A stretch of 64,000 bases of DNA, from assembly GCA_946699065.1 (NCBI GenBank), contig CAMPDV010000022.1, forward strand, positions 248,001-312,000. Reading direction: 5' to 3'. The notes under the pieces were generated by a model, which ran no database searches, was not told the DNA's origin, and saw nothing but the letters and a program-made list of their open reading frames with translations. Below are positions 51,186-63,064 of this stretch, piece after piece. Each line of letters begins with the position of its first letter. The first letter of the stretch is position 1. Source of the DNA: Loxodes magnus. Lineage: Eukaryota > Ciliophora > Karyorelictea > Loxodida > Loxodidae. The position numbers were made by a program, and so were the translations under genes.

Positions 51186-54061
51186 TCAATACTGCGGTTC
51201 GATTCCAGCATTTTTCTCGTAATTCTACATTTCAAAAAGACCGATTAACTTGTCTGAGTTTTGAAGCTTTTTCACCATTTTTAGCCAGATCTGAATTAAA
51301 AACTTACATCATAATCTTCTTTTAATCTCCTGAAGTTTGAAGGAAATTAGAATGCCAAATATTCTTCCTTCCATCCATCAACCCAATCATAAAGATCAAC
51401 TTGCTGAAACTCTTCCACCATTTATTTTATTTAAGCAGGAGAATCATAATTTATAGGTTCCATGCTAGTTTTATCCTTTAAAGACTTAGTGATTTGTTCC
51501 AATTAAGTCAAGTCACTTGCCTGCAATTATGTAGAGCTGTTTTGTATTCATTCAATCGAATTTTACAGATTTTGCTGAACCTACCTATAAAAATTGTTCT
51601 ATAAATAAAAAACTGCTAAATTCAGAGCCATTTTTGCTAGAGGTACAATCTCAGTTAATTTGCTCTGATACGCATTCTCGTTAATCTAGGAACATAACCT
51701 TAAACATAATAGCTTGCAGCACTCCTAAATAACACTTAGATAGTAATCCCTTTTATCCCCAGTTTCTATAGCAGTTCCTTATAATTATATTTGCTAATTT
51801 AAGTTAAAATCATCTTGCCTTAATAGGTAGCAAAAGGCTTAATATGCTTATTCTCACTATTTACCTATCATAAGCTTTATAATTTCTAATCCAATTTTTG
51901 CAGTCAGGACTAACTGGCTATATTGTTAGTAAAAATGTCCAAGCTAAACTTCATTATAAGGTTAAATCTCCAAATTTACTGGAGCAACGTTTTTCTCAAA
52001 CTTACTTATTTATTGCAATATCGCTTAGTACAAAGTTTCACCTTTACTCAACTCCTTTAACTTCCTCCCAGTTACTTAGTTTATGCATTGATCTAAAATA
52101 GTCCATCTTGAAAGGAAAAACTGCAAGTTTACACACAGAAATATAGAGAAGTTAGTAAGTTCCTATAAGCATTAGATTTTCTCGTAATAATCAGTATTGT
52201 GTTTATCTTATAGGTATTATTATGTTTAGAATTATAAATCGTTAAATCTTTTAATATACATCTCGCTTATTTAGTTCACTTTTATTTAGATCTATTTTTC
52301 ATTCACTTAGTCACTTATTTTTATGCTATCTTAGTATATTTATTCCTTTATATGGCTAGGAATTTTACTTTCATAGAGTTCAAAGAAAGAACTCTTCTCT
52401 AAAATTTTAGCTAAATCTAGCTTTATGTAAAATAGACATTAAGCTGATGTCTAACTGTTTCCTCCTACTACTTCGGAAAATACATTTTCTTGGTTGACTT
52501 TCGTTATATGAGTGTCGAAGTATTTTTTTCATTAGTTCTAAGAAAAATCTTTTATAAAGGCATAATAGTTTCCATTTAGGATATTTCCATCGTGTATTAG
52601 TACTGAATGCAATACATACTTCTCTTAACATAACTAAGGATCTTCAAATGTTTAATTTAGTTCTTTTTTTAAAGCTTCAAACTATTCATTCAGTGATTGC
52701 ACCGAATATTTTACCTTACTTCCATACTCTTACAATACTTACAAAGCTTCATTTATTTGTTCTGGCGCTCTTTATGTTGCTACCCTTGATATATCAAGCT
52801 AACCTTCTTACTAATTACTCTATTAGCTCTATTATCGCTAAAGGAAATTAGAGACTAAGCGTAATATTTCGTCTAAAGGTAAGTCGGTTTTTTAGAATTT
52901 CATAAGCTAATCTAAAGTTTGCTCCAGTTTTGTTTTCTATTTATGTAGTTCTAGCATTTTCTACCTTAGTTCTAGAGCTTTTTGTTTGTTCTGAAGCAAA
53001 AACCTATCTGCATATATTTCTAAGGGGAAGTGAAAAGCATTTGCCAGTTTACGAATTTTCTAAGGATCTTTACTATCTACTCTTTACAATTAAAAGCTTA
53101 AAACTGGAGGAAGGATTTTTATCCAGTTTTCTCTATTAGCCTACGTCTCTAATCCTTTAGGTGTTTGCCACTAAATATTTTCAAAAACATAATCATCCCA
53201 GGCTGAGTACAAATCTTTGTTTCTTTCTATATCAAGCTTTATAGCCCCAAAATCAACCTCTGAATTCACTTCAACTTGCTTACCTTCTTCCTAATAAATA
53301 ATATTCTAAAGCATTTGTCCAAAAAAGATGTTCTAGATATTTCCCCTTACTTAATGAGGCACTACAAATTACTTTTAACTTGGATCTTATGCACTTACTT
53401 AATCATTATAGTTAGGAAGTTGAACTTATCCTATCTAAGCATCAGCCAATATTTTAACACCTTCATCTAATCTCTCTAAGAAATTCATATTGTAGCTTGT
53501 TACAACTTTTTAATTCTCAATCCTCATTTGATTTCCTTTACTGTCTACTATATTTTAAATTAATTAAGTTGGATTGACAAACTTTCTTTCACTCAACGTC
53601 ATCAACGCAAAAAGCTACTTACTCTATTAAACCAGCTATACACAAGCTTATTATCTCTTATCAGTTAAGTTTTGAACTACTTCTGGTGCTTATCAAATTT
53701 GATCTAATAACTCTGGGATTGTAAAATATATCTACAACAGAGAGTTCACATAACAAGTGTTTCTAGTATTTTTTAGTCCTACTGGTATTCCTTATTCTCT
53801 AATAATTTTCTCATTTATTACTTCACCAAAGAATTAAGAAAGCTCAACTGGAGCAACTGGTACCTGTGCATTTTGACCAGGAGGTATCTGTTGCTAAGAA
53901 CCTGTCACTTATTGATTTAGATTCTAAGTTAATCACTCTAAAGTCTATTCAAAATCATTATTATTATTCTAAAGAGCTAGCACAACCTATTACTCATTCC
54001 AAACATTTTTTCCTAACTCCAATAATTATTTTATTAGTTCCTTATTTGGTTATTGAGCCAT
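51186..54061 (-). CDS. UBA-USP protein of the USP25/USP28 family, catalytic His replaced by Asn, 952 residues
   Basis: From ATG 54061 to TGA 51186-51188, one 17-nt intron (51291-51307) makes exactly 953 codons. Residues ~8-46 form a UBA-like three-helix motif (LLELGKNVWNEQQVVLALQ, ending LEWLTQ). The USP domain starts with VGLKNTRNTCYVNSLLQIYF (Cys103) and includes WIKILPPVLSFQLQRVD, FHFPLEIYADRF, a long helical insertion, and YVLHSVLIHDGNILNGNYYA followed by KKYFDTHITKVNQENVF. Spacing and motifs match USP25/USP28. The expected GHY of the His box is GNY (Asn498), so hydrolysis should be lost or very weak. A helical C-terminal extension (~560-952) resembles the long tail of that family. A conserved Trp of the His-box region is encoded by TGA (52529-52531), supporting the code. 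Confidence 0.85.
51291..51307 (-). other. 17-nt intron
   Basis: On the minus strand it reads GTAAGTTTTTAATTCAG. Splicing changes the C-terminus from a short run to IWLKMVKKLQNSDKLIGLFE and ends at TGA 51186-51188, with the gene length then divisible by three. Confidence 0.75.
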
Positions 54062-55094
54062 TTTAAAAAATTATAATAAGCTCATTTCCAAAATTAAATA
54101 AGATACCTATAGATAAAGCAAAGAAAGTAAGAGAAACTTATGAATATCATATACTTTAAAGCTAAGGAAAGGAGTTAAATAGCGTAGAATAAAGGAAGAA
54201 GATCAAAGAAGTAGAAGGTAGAGATGAGAGTGCTATCTTAGCTTTATCTGATTATAAATCCCAAGAGAAATTAATTATGAAATAAATCTATAGAAATCCA
54301 ATATAAACCTATCTATTTATTAATGCAAGTTTAAGTATAAAGAGGGCTAAAGTAACTATTCTGGGTAGTTTTTAGGTCAGCTTGAGTAATTTAAATAAAA
54401 GATATAAGAAGAGAAGACGAGGAAATTAGTAAGAGTGAAGGTAAATTAATTTATGCTTTTTGGATAGTTTTTATGTCATAATCATACTTAGTAATTAATA
54501 AAGGGGAGCAAGGAAATAATGAAATAAGCTGTGGTGTAAAATACAAGTAAGCGAATAATTGTGAAAGTATAGAAATTTTAAATGGATAGAGACTAATAAA
54601 ACAATATAACTGCATACTATAAAAACCTCTTATTTCATTTACAGCTAAACAGTAGAAAATCATAATGCTATATGTTCTAAATATCTAATTATAGAGAATT
54701 TTAGCTAGTGAAAGTAAAATTAAAATAGACTTAATTGAAAAGATATGAATAAAGATATATTTATACTTTAATACTCTTAATCATAGATTTATATAACTTA
54801 AGATACAAGTTCGAAGCTTAATAGATTAAGCTATAAAGAAGAAGATAAGCGCATTATAATAAATATTAAAGAAAGGGTTAGTACTCTTGTTCTAAACTAT
54901 TCAAAATGTATTTTATTTAAATTGTAGGTGAATAAGCGTAAAATGCTTCTATTGAAATTAGTAAAGAAAGTAATAACTCCAAGTTGCATAAATTAATCTT
55001 ACATTGGACTAAAATTCACACAAAACCATATTTTTTAACACTTGATTCTCTCTCTTTTAGACACAATAACACTTCTAATAACTTGGTAATAACA
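54062..55094. other. Region with no supported gene
   Basis: The left end should contain the promoter of the UBA-USP gene. The rest is AT-rich with no domain or repeat. Confidence 0.45.
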
Positions 55095-55367
55095 ATGTCG
55101 TAAATAGAAAGATCATCTGTTTTATCTGATTTTATACTGAAATGAAGATAAAGTATAGTGTATTAAATAAAAGAAAGCAGAAGAGGAAAGTATTTAAATA
55201 GTTAATCAGTTGAGTTTTATAAGTTAAATAAATGTGCTTAAAGGAGAAAAAATTTAGCTATGAATTGATTTAAGAGCTAGATATTAAATGATATAAACTA
55301 TGGAAACTTAAATAAGAAGGAAAGTGGTGATATATACTTAAGTTCATTTCCAAGTATAGCTTTATGA
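55095..55367 (+). CDS. Possible small hypothetical protein, 90 residues
   Basis: An ATG at 55095 opens 91 codons to TGA 55365-55367, with two TGA codons read as Trp. The product is basic and Ser/Asn-rich (MSQIERSSVLSDFILKWRQS, CAQRRKNLAMNWFKS). No family was recognised. The frame is short, so this is tentative. Confidence 0.3.
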
Positions 55368-55849
55368 ATGAAGGTAAAAATGCTTATATAAAGGTGGTAT
55401 AGAGTATCCAAAGATAAAAATACAACTTACTTAATTGATTAAAGAAGCATTAAAATTAAAATTTTAAAATAATTCAAAAAGTATAAGTCAAAATAAGCTT
55501 ATTCAATCATACAATCACATACAATAAGTCAATTATTTAAATAGATATACTTCAAATGTTTAAAATAGGAATAAGAGAAGCAAATATAAGCTTCATGCTT
55601 AACTTAATTTTAATATATCAAGTAAAGAGGAAACTTGTCTAAAGGAATTTGAGTTACTATATGAGGTTCTAATTTGAATTTAAACTAAATAGATAAAGAT
55701 ATATTGTATCAACTGTTTAATTTAATGCAAATAAGTCTTGATAAGTAATAAAATCAGACTGTTCTTATATCTAAAGAAATATAATAACTCTCTATTTTCA
55801 TAATCGAATGATAAATCCTATTTATCCTTAATAAAGGCATAAAGCAAGA

Positions 55850-56527
55850 ATGATTTATATATATTTAGAAAAGATAAAGTAAGATGGATGGATAATATCT
55901 ATCTTAAGAGTTATTCATTTATAAGTTAAAAAGGAAACTAGTGATGCTAATTTTACCATCATACTTAAAAGAAATAGCTTTTAACTAAAAGAAAGTAAGC
56001 TATCATTAGTATTTAGACAGGTAAAACAAAGTTATTTTTCAAAAGCAATTGATAAGTACTATATAGAAAAGTTCCACTTTATTTAAAAGAAAATAATATT
56101 GGCAGTGAAAGATCTACAGAAAGACTAATGTGGAAATATATCAAACAGAGTCGGTTAAAGCTTAATTCTATTTCTCATTTTAGTAAGCAAAGCAAATGTA
56201 ATCATCTTAAAAGATTCATTGCCAGATAGAATAATTTAAACTTCAACTCTATTTAAACTTAACTATCTACATCAAGCTCATATCTCTAAATTCTCTATTC
56301 TTATCTTAAAAAATTACTTTACTTAAAATAGCTTTTTATAATCATCAGATTAAAAAAGAGAAAAAGAAGTGATACTTAATAGTACTCACAAATACAATGA
56401 AGATGAAATACATAATGCTAATTTAAACCCAAATTTTGCTAAAAAGCAGAATGAAAATGATAAAAGTTCCGTTTTTAAGCAACTATAGAAGCAACTTAAA
56501 AAGTATCTTTATTAACTGCTTAAATGA
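55850..56527 (+). CDS. Hypothetical protein, 225 residues
   Basis: An ATG at 55850 opens 226 codons to TGA 56525-56527 with no internal TGA, checked in phase at two inner points. The N-terminal part is mixed (LEKIKQDGWIISILRVIHLQ), the middle hydrophobic and beta-like (SLILFLILVSKANVIILKDS) and the C-terminus polar, Asn/Lys-rich (HKYNEDEIHNANLNPNFAKK, FKQLQKQLKKYLYQLLK). No family recognised. Absence of any TGA over this length in AT-rich DNA is some evidence for coding. Confidence 0.45.
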
Positions 56528-57319
56528 AGATAATATACAAGTAATTAATAAAGAATAACAATAAAATTAGCACCTTTATTTGATTATTTATAATCTATTT
56601 CTTGCAATTATACAACAAAAGAGTTAGTAATTTATTAAGCTTATGTAATTTAAAGAGATAGGGAGATAGAAAATACTAAGCTATAGAAAGTTCTTTGACA
56701 AGATGGGAGTGATTTAATGTCTTATTAATATTAACTAGGATTTACTTGACAGTATTAGATAAAAAATTAGGTTATATTTTGAATAAGATCAGTTAAGCTT
56801 AATTGAAAATACGAGATAAGGATATACTTGATTAATAATTTCTTTTAAAAGAATCAGTTTAAGCTTTAGTTTAATAGTTCACTCCGTATTCTATAAAGGA
56901 AGGTTTAGTAATCAAGGTCTGTTAGAGTAACTGAGTTTTAGTAACACTTTATTAATTAAATACCAAACTAGTTTCTTTGATGCTATTCAACTCTTTTTAT
57001 AAAAACAAGACAGAAGACCAAAATATTAAAGTTAACATAAATAAAAAAACTTAGATAGTATGAGCATTAATAAACTCCTATTTTGTATATGTAAATTAGA
57101 TAAAACTTAAGCATAAGGAGTATACGTGAGATATAGCTTAATATATAAAAATTGAAGTATTAAGACAAGGATGAGAACAAAGATGATAAAGAAAACTTAC
57201 AATTAATTTAAAGTTTATTATATGATCAAAACACTAAAGCAAGAGCATAGGAAACTAGATAATACAATGCTGCTATGGCTGCAATCATTAAGGCAAATAT
57301 TATCTTATTTACAATCTCG
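56528..57319. other. Coding-like stretch without a defined start
   Basis: A plus-strand frame from about 56560 to 57060 reads plausibly (motifs GYILNKISQAQLKIRDKDIL and SIKEGLVIKVCQSNW) but I found no ATG for it and no domain. The remainder contains nothing I can support. Confidence 0.3.
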
Positions 57320-58113
57320 TCACTGAAATCTTACAAAATCCAGTTCTTTTTAAACTTTTTTTTCTTTGATTTTTTATTTAGATTTTACTAAGAAATGCTC
57401 ATGAAACTTTCGTTTTAAGAATTGGATAAAGTTTCTTAGTCTAGAGATTTGCTTAGTTTCTAGTTTACGTTTGGCAGCGATTCATAAGAAACTTAGTTAC
57501 TCAGAGACTAGTTTACATTCATCTACTTATTGATTCATTTTTATTTCTTATTCCTTTTGATATTTTTCAGCTACTTCATTAGGAAAATTAACTAAACCTA
57601 CAAGTTGCTTTGGTCTTCTTAGTATTATTATTTGGCTATTTCAGATAGTTCATTTTTAGACTTCAGATTAATAAGTTTAATCTATAGCTAAGCCTATTTG
57701 TACAAGTTAAGCTTAATCAGTCTTTTTACATTCATTACTTGCTTTGAGTTCTCAAAACAATCTGCAAATTTCAAGCTATCTTCTGAATTTTACACTTTAT
57801 CTATCAGTTTATTAGTAAATATCTGTTTTTTTTTCTAGCTTCCCATAGGGCTTTTATTCTTATATTTTTCATATATCTAATTTTGCTTCATCTTCTGGGT
57901 AAAATCATTAGCAGTATGCCTTCTTCCATTATTTCTAAAATGCTTACTAGTCTCTTCTATAGTAAATTAGTTTTCCATCTCTTCTTAGTTACTTTTGTCT
58001 TCATCACAAAAGTTTAGCTATTTCTCCTCCTGCTGTACTTCTTCTTACTCTCCATCTGATAAAATCACAAAGAGTTCATTACTTTTACTCTCATGCACTT
58101 CGCATATGCTCAT
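57320..58113 (-). CDS. Hypothetical acidic-to-basic coiled-coil protein, 255 residues
   Basis: From ATG 58113 to TGA 57320-57322, one proposed 26-nt intron (57636-57661) gives exactly 256 codons. The N-terminal ~60 residues are acidic (ILSDGEQEEVQQEEKQ, DEDKSNQEEME). A middle section holds RRHTANDFTQKMKQ and SLKFADCFENSKQVMN. After the intron come LRRPKQLVGLVNFPNEVAEK and a highly basic helical end (RLRNFIQFLKRKFHEHF, then a Lys-rich run). No family is recognised. Acidic start plus basic helical end would suit a nuclear or cytoskeletal adaptor, but that is speculation. Confidence 0.55.
57636..57661 (-). other. Proposed 26-nt intron
   Basis: On the minus strand it starts GTCTAAAAATG and ends GAAATAG. 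It joins KLINLN to QIIILRRPKQL and makes the gene length divisible by three. The GTCTAA start resembles the proposed intron at 36698. Confidence 0.5.
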
Positions 58114-58499
58114 TTTAAAATTACGCTTAATTAAGTAATTTTAAATTAACTAAACGAAGAGCAAATTTTCTATAATCACTTCGTTTAAATAACACGATGA
58201 TTTATTAAAAGAAATACCAGAATTCGATGTACAATCTAAGAAATTACACGAAATACCACATATCAATATAAATACCAGTATTAATGCCGTTGTGTGGCTA
58301 GCTAGTATAAAATAGCTATAAGATTATCCTTAGTCTTATATTATAGAAACTAGATAAAATTTTGCTTATTATAGCAAGGTGATTTAAGAAGGGTGGTTAC
58401 ATAGTAGATGAAGATAAAGTTTATAGTTAGGCTTAGTGTTTGGATATCCTAGATAATTATTTTTTGTATACCTATAAGATACTTTCATACATATGAAGT

Positions 58500-59027
58500 T
58501 CAATTTATTTTCCTACTTATAATTTAGTCTTTAACTAAAAGAAAAATCACCTTAAATCCAGCCTTTTTATTTATTTTATTATAGATTACTAATATTATTA
58601 GTTAAACTTAGAGCTTATCTAACTTAAGTACTGAGTGCTTTACTCTAACTAGAAGAACTAGAATATTGAGATGGGACTTTGCAGTTTTCACCAGGACCTT
58701 ACTAGAATAAATTCTTTAAAGTCTAATAGGCTATTTATAAGGAACCTTCCTCATCATTTTAGTTTTTCTATTCTTTGCTTAGCATTACTAATCCCTCTAT
58801 GGCTAATTAAGGAGATTATATAATAGTGTAGCTTCTGAGGTTATATAACTTAAATAATGGGCATAATCTTTTTATCAGCTTCACTCTTTTCCTTTATGCT
58901 CTGATCTTAGATCAATAACAAACCAATTTTTAGCCTTTGAAACTTCATCCTTCAACGAGAAAAAATAAAAAAATAGTAGACTAAAGAAGGTATAAAAGCC
59001 CCTCTAAGTATAATTAGTAATGGACAT
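58500..59027 (-). CDS. Hypothetical protein with an N-terminal hydrophobic helix, 175 residues
   Basis: An ATG at 59027 opens 176 codons to TGA 58500-58502, checked in phase. The start (MSITNYTQRG) leads into a hydrophobic helix (FYTFFSLLFFYFFSL) that could be a signal anchor. Then come KNWFVIDLRSEHKGKEWSW and YAHYLSYITSEATLLYNLL, and a basic second half (KMMRKVPYKQPIRLQRIY). Two TGA codons are read as Trp. It is not recognised as a family. The anchor and Lys/Arg-rich remainder suggest a small membrane protein. Confidence 0.5.
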
Positions 59028-59975
59028 AAAATCACTAAGCAGCTTCTATTAATTACTAAGAGCAAGGCATATAAAGAGTAGCCATAATAGTGAATATCTA
59101 GATTGTATTTAGCAGGCATATGTTCTATTTTCCTTAATTTGATTTATATAGTTTTCTTCTATAAGTGATACTGTAAAGAATATATTATGTTAGCTATCTC
59201 CTCTTTTACTTGGAAAGATAGCTATGTAATATTAATAAACTAAGTTAAAATTTTAATATGATCTAACTGATAAATGTAGATATAAGCAATAAGACATAAC
59301 TATTATAAATACTATAAGAGCGAGATGCAACTAAGAATTTTAGAGTTGGATAAATTGGAGTTGCAGTTAAGGTGAAACAGTTTTGCAATCAGAACTAATT
59401 AAGATAAGTTTATAACTCGGTAAATTTTGATACTAAATCAAGATCCAGAAAACCATAAAGATAGAAAGCATCTTAGCTAAAAGGTTCTATAAAGAGTGTA
59501 TAAAAGATATAATTATACAGAAGAGCTTTTAGACTAAGATAGTGCAAATGGAGGAAGATCCTTAGAGTTAAATCTCTAATTTTAGCTATTAGCTATTAAA
59601 GGCTATAAATTTTGCTAATATAAATAGATTGAGATTAAAAAATTCTAAGCTTACTCATATAGTTAATATTTTAATATTTACACAATCATATAGTTAATAT
59701 GGTAAAATCTAAAGAACAAATAAAGGTGATAATTATATTAGTAAATCTAAGTGGAAATATAATCTCATAGTTCATTCTTCTTGATTAGAGTTTTTCTTTT
59801 TAATTATCTTTTTTCTGGTTTAGGTGTTAAATTACTATTTTAATACCATATTTATATATTAAGCATCTGCGTTGAGTTGATATTTTAATTTAAGAGTGAT
59901 TTAGAAGGGTAGATAGATAAACTTTGGAATTGAATAAATTTAATTTTTTAGATAAATAAAGAGTTAAATAAGAGT
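59028..59975. other. Region with competing open frames, no gene assigned
   Basis: Around 59325-59780 two plus-strand phases both look protein-like (motifs NQDPENHKDRKHLSQKVLQ and FANINRLRLKNSKLTHIV). Neither has both a convincing start and stop, so no CDS is called. Confidence 0.3.
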
Positions 59976-60968
59976 TCAGGCACTAGGATATACCTTACTT
60001 ATGAGCTCCTTATAGTTAACTTCTCCTTTTCCATTTGCAAGTTCCTTTAATACTAGCTCTACATCTTAAGCTGGTAATTACTTCTCTTCACAAAGTAGGA
60101 TATTCTTAAGTATTTCTAGACTAACAAATCCTTTTTTTTCTATATCCAGTGCTTCAAATACATCGAATAGTTCACTTTGAGTTCTTGATTAAATTGTTTG
60201 ATATTTTTCAAAGAATAGATCAAAACCAATCTTTTCTACTTAAATAGAGTTGATTAAGGTCTGAATATCTTATTCAGTTAAAACTTTACCAAGAGCTCTA
60301 TAAGCATAACCTAATGCATTCTTTTCAACATAGCCATTTGTTTGAAATCTAATGAAAATTTCCACGCATTTATGCTTTATTTCCTCATTTATTTTAGTTT
60401 AAGCTTGTTTTGCTTATTGAGGTTAATCTTTTGTTGTTGTCTCTTTAGTTTAAACTTGCTTTACTTATTGAAGTTAATCTTTTGTTGTTGTCTCTTTAGT
60501 TTAAACTTGCTTTACTTATTGAGGTTAATCTTTTGTTGTTGTCTCTTTAGCAGTTTCTGCTTTTGGAAGATTTTATTAAGTATTTTAATTCTAAGCAGCT
60601 TATTTTCCTTCGCTTGCCTTAGTGTTCTAAGCAACCTCTTTACTTTATTCACTTTACGGCTTCTAAATTTAATTTTACAAAGCCTCAGGTTATTTCTATA
60701 CCTGACTATTAGGTTACTATACAGCCTATTAAGTTTAGTTTTGTTACTAACCTGCAGTCTATTTTTCTTCTTCCTATTTCTTAGCTTCAGCGATTACATT
60801 AGCTGAAGGCTTTAGTTAAGATCCTAAATTACTCCTTTTTTATTCACTATTTGCCTCCTTTGATTGATTTTATTATGACTGGCTGTCTGCCATTTTTAAT
60901 CTTATTATTTTTCTAGTTTAATTAAATTTTGAATCATCGCTTTGAAAGCTAGGAATCTAATAATCCAT
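59976..60968 (-). CDS. EF-hand-like (calmodulin-fold) protein with Gln/Thr-rich repeat N-terminus
   Basis: A frame of 331 codons runs from ATG 60968 to TGA 59976-59978. A second in-frame ATG at 60893 (MADSQSQQNQSK) may be the real start (306 codons). Residues ~30-185 are low-complexity Gln/Lys/Ala/Thr, ending in a 17-residue repeat (QQVKQVQTKETTTKDQP) present about 2.7 times. The C-terminal ~140 residues follow the calmodulin/centrin pattern of paired helices (VEIFIRFQTNGYVEKNALGY, ALGKVLTEQDIQTLINSI, ELFDVFEALDIEKKGFVSLE, LPAQDVELVLKELANGKGEV). The calcium loops lack the usual Asp/Glu set, notably the last Glu, so calcium binding is doubtful. It may be a structural light-chain-like protein of the cytoskeleton. 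Confidence 0.75.
60410..60550. repeat. 51-bp tandem repeat, about 2.7 copies
   Basis: The core GTTAATCTTTTGTTG recurs at 60422, 60473 and 60524. The 51-bp period equals 17 codons, so the array stays in frame in the low-complexity tail of the EF-hand-like protein. Confidence 0.9.
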
Positions 60969-61016
60969 TTTAAATAAAGTCATTTAACTTATTATTTTAA
61001 CCTTTCTAAGTCAGCT

Positions 61017-61517
61017 TCATTTTATCTTCTTAAAAGTTAGTTTTAGAAAATATTTTAGAATATCTATTTCTAGGTTGCTTAATAATACTCTTAGTGACTT
61101 TTGTTATGTAGTTGACTGAAATTGAAAGAAATAGTGTAATAGAATAAATCACATTTTAAATTAAATAACCAGAGCTTCCAATATTAGAGTAAAGAAGCTT
61201 TTATTTTAATTGCTATACTATCAACCAAACGTGACTTAATTATATCACCTTGTTGTTTTTTTGTACTAGATCCACTCAAATTTACCTGCTAAGTTATAAA
61301 GATCTCTACTTCTATTAAGTTGAAAAGAGATCATTGAAGTATCTATATTCAGCTTTAAGTTTAATTTCTCCTTGGATTAGATTATTAGTATTATTATCAT
61401 TTCTCTATCTTTAAATTCAAAAATAGCATAAACATCTATTTTGGTTACTTTTTTAAATTACACCTTGCTCGCTTTTTTCTTTTCTCTTTTTATGCTTCTA
61501 GATAAAGTTTTTTTCAT
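61017..61517 (-). CDS. Hypothetical small protein, 122 or 166 residues
   Basis: An ATG at 61517 starts a basic N-terminus (MKKTLSRSIKREKKKASK), followed by a beta-rich pattern (KIDVYAIFEFKDREMIIILI, KLNLKLNIDTSMISFQL) and KTTRWYNQVTFGWQYSNQNK. The first possible stop after this is TGA 61149-61151. Reading it as Trp extends the frame to TGA 61017-61019. I list the longer form but cannot choose between them. Not recognised as a family. Confidence 0.4.
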
Positions 61518-63064
61518 AGGTAAGAATCTAATATTTAGTAAAATAGTAAAGTCTTTTGGTTATATTATAGTTTACTTAAGAGTAATCAAAGAATTCTGCT
61601 TTATTATTCAAAATCCTTAGGAATAAAACAGAATTTGAGGGCTTAAGGATATATCTTTGATTAATAGCGAAAACTTGGAAATATAACTAAAAAAATAAAA
61701 TTAAAGGATTGTCTTAGATCTTTTAACACTTTAAGCTTATAGCTAAAAGCTTTAAATTTAAATACATTAAATAGAAGAATCAAAGCTGAGAACTTCTAGA
61801 CTGCTAAACCTATTATAAATCAAATTCTTTGCTTTATCTCTTAAACGAACCAAGTTTTTAAGATAGTTGCATAGAAATATAAGATACCTTTTAGATGTTT
61901 AGCATATCAGTAGAGATTAACTCACGACACTAATAATTTTTTATAGCTTAAAATGATAAAAAAATTCTAATCTAAACTTAAGTGAAAAGTAGTGACTAGA
62001 TATTCTTATTTACCTAAAGAATTTAAATAAGGCTATAAAATAAATAAAAGATAGGTAGATCTATTTAATTAGTTGTTGTCTGTCTTTATAGAATTTCATC
62101 TATTAATAAAATAAAAATTCTTATCCTAGAAGCTCCTTTAAGATTTACTTTAGTACTAAATTATCAAATTGTATCAACTTCCCTGTTGTTTGTTATGGTT
62201 ATAGTATAGCTATATTTTTCTAGTAGCTATGCTTTTAGAAGACTGATGTGAATATTTAAAGTGTTAATAAGATTCTTGGACTCTCTAATTTATTTTAAAT
62301 TTTTATTTCATAAAATCTAAAACCTAAATACCTCTAATCTTTATTTCATTAATACTTTGAAATCAACTAACTATTAAAAAAATTCTTTATTCATATAACC
62401 ATAGCAATGGACTAGATATATTAAGATTATATTTAAATTTATTAACTGTATAGCTAAGTAGCATTATAAAAGAAATAAGCTAAGCCATTATACCTTTAAG
62501 TTCAGTTTTTTAGCATCAAATTTCAATAAAAATACCATTTTAATTATCTTTTCTTGCTTTTGTGTTTTTTCTTAATAGTTCTAACTCGATGAGGGAAGTT
62601 GTCGAGAACATAAAGATATTTTAATTTTAGTATCATTTAGTGCTACTAACTAATTTGATCTTTTTATGAATGTTTCTAATTCTTAATTAGTATATTAATT
62701 TTCACGCTCGTTGGATGATTCTCCATATCACTTGAACCTGTTTTAACTGCAATTTAGAAAAATACATTTAAGATTAATTCTTCACTAACTCATCCTCAAG
62801 TTTAATGCCCATCAATCTGATCTTCATCTCTAGCTTCTCTTAATTCTAATCACTTATAGCCTTTATAAACTGAGAACAATAGCCACTTTAAAAAGCGAGC
62901 CATTCTCATAAAACCTTAGATATTTACTTAAAGCTAAGCAAGAAATAAATCAAAAATAGATTGACTAGAAAAAATTCTAGTAAACTGAGTAATTAAAAAG
63001 TTATAAAAGGCTCTTTATAATTAAGGTTGTAAAGGGAAATTAATTATAGAAAAGCTTTTTAATA
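61518..63064. other. Region with weak coding signals only
   Basis: A plus-strand frame near 61700-62246 (motif KIVAQKYKIPFRCLAYQQRL) and minus-strand frames near 62560-62900 (motif ENQYTNQELETFIKRSNQLV) look protein-like. Neither has a defined start or a known domain. The right end should contain the promoter of the third MYND-USP gene. Confidence 0.3.

Noticed and set aside
60342-60806. Plus-strand Cys/Leu-rich ORF
   Set aside because: Antisense of the repeat-rich N-terminus of the EF-hand-like protein; composition reflects reversed Gln/Lys/Thr codons.
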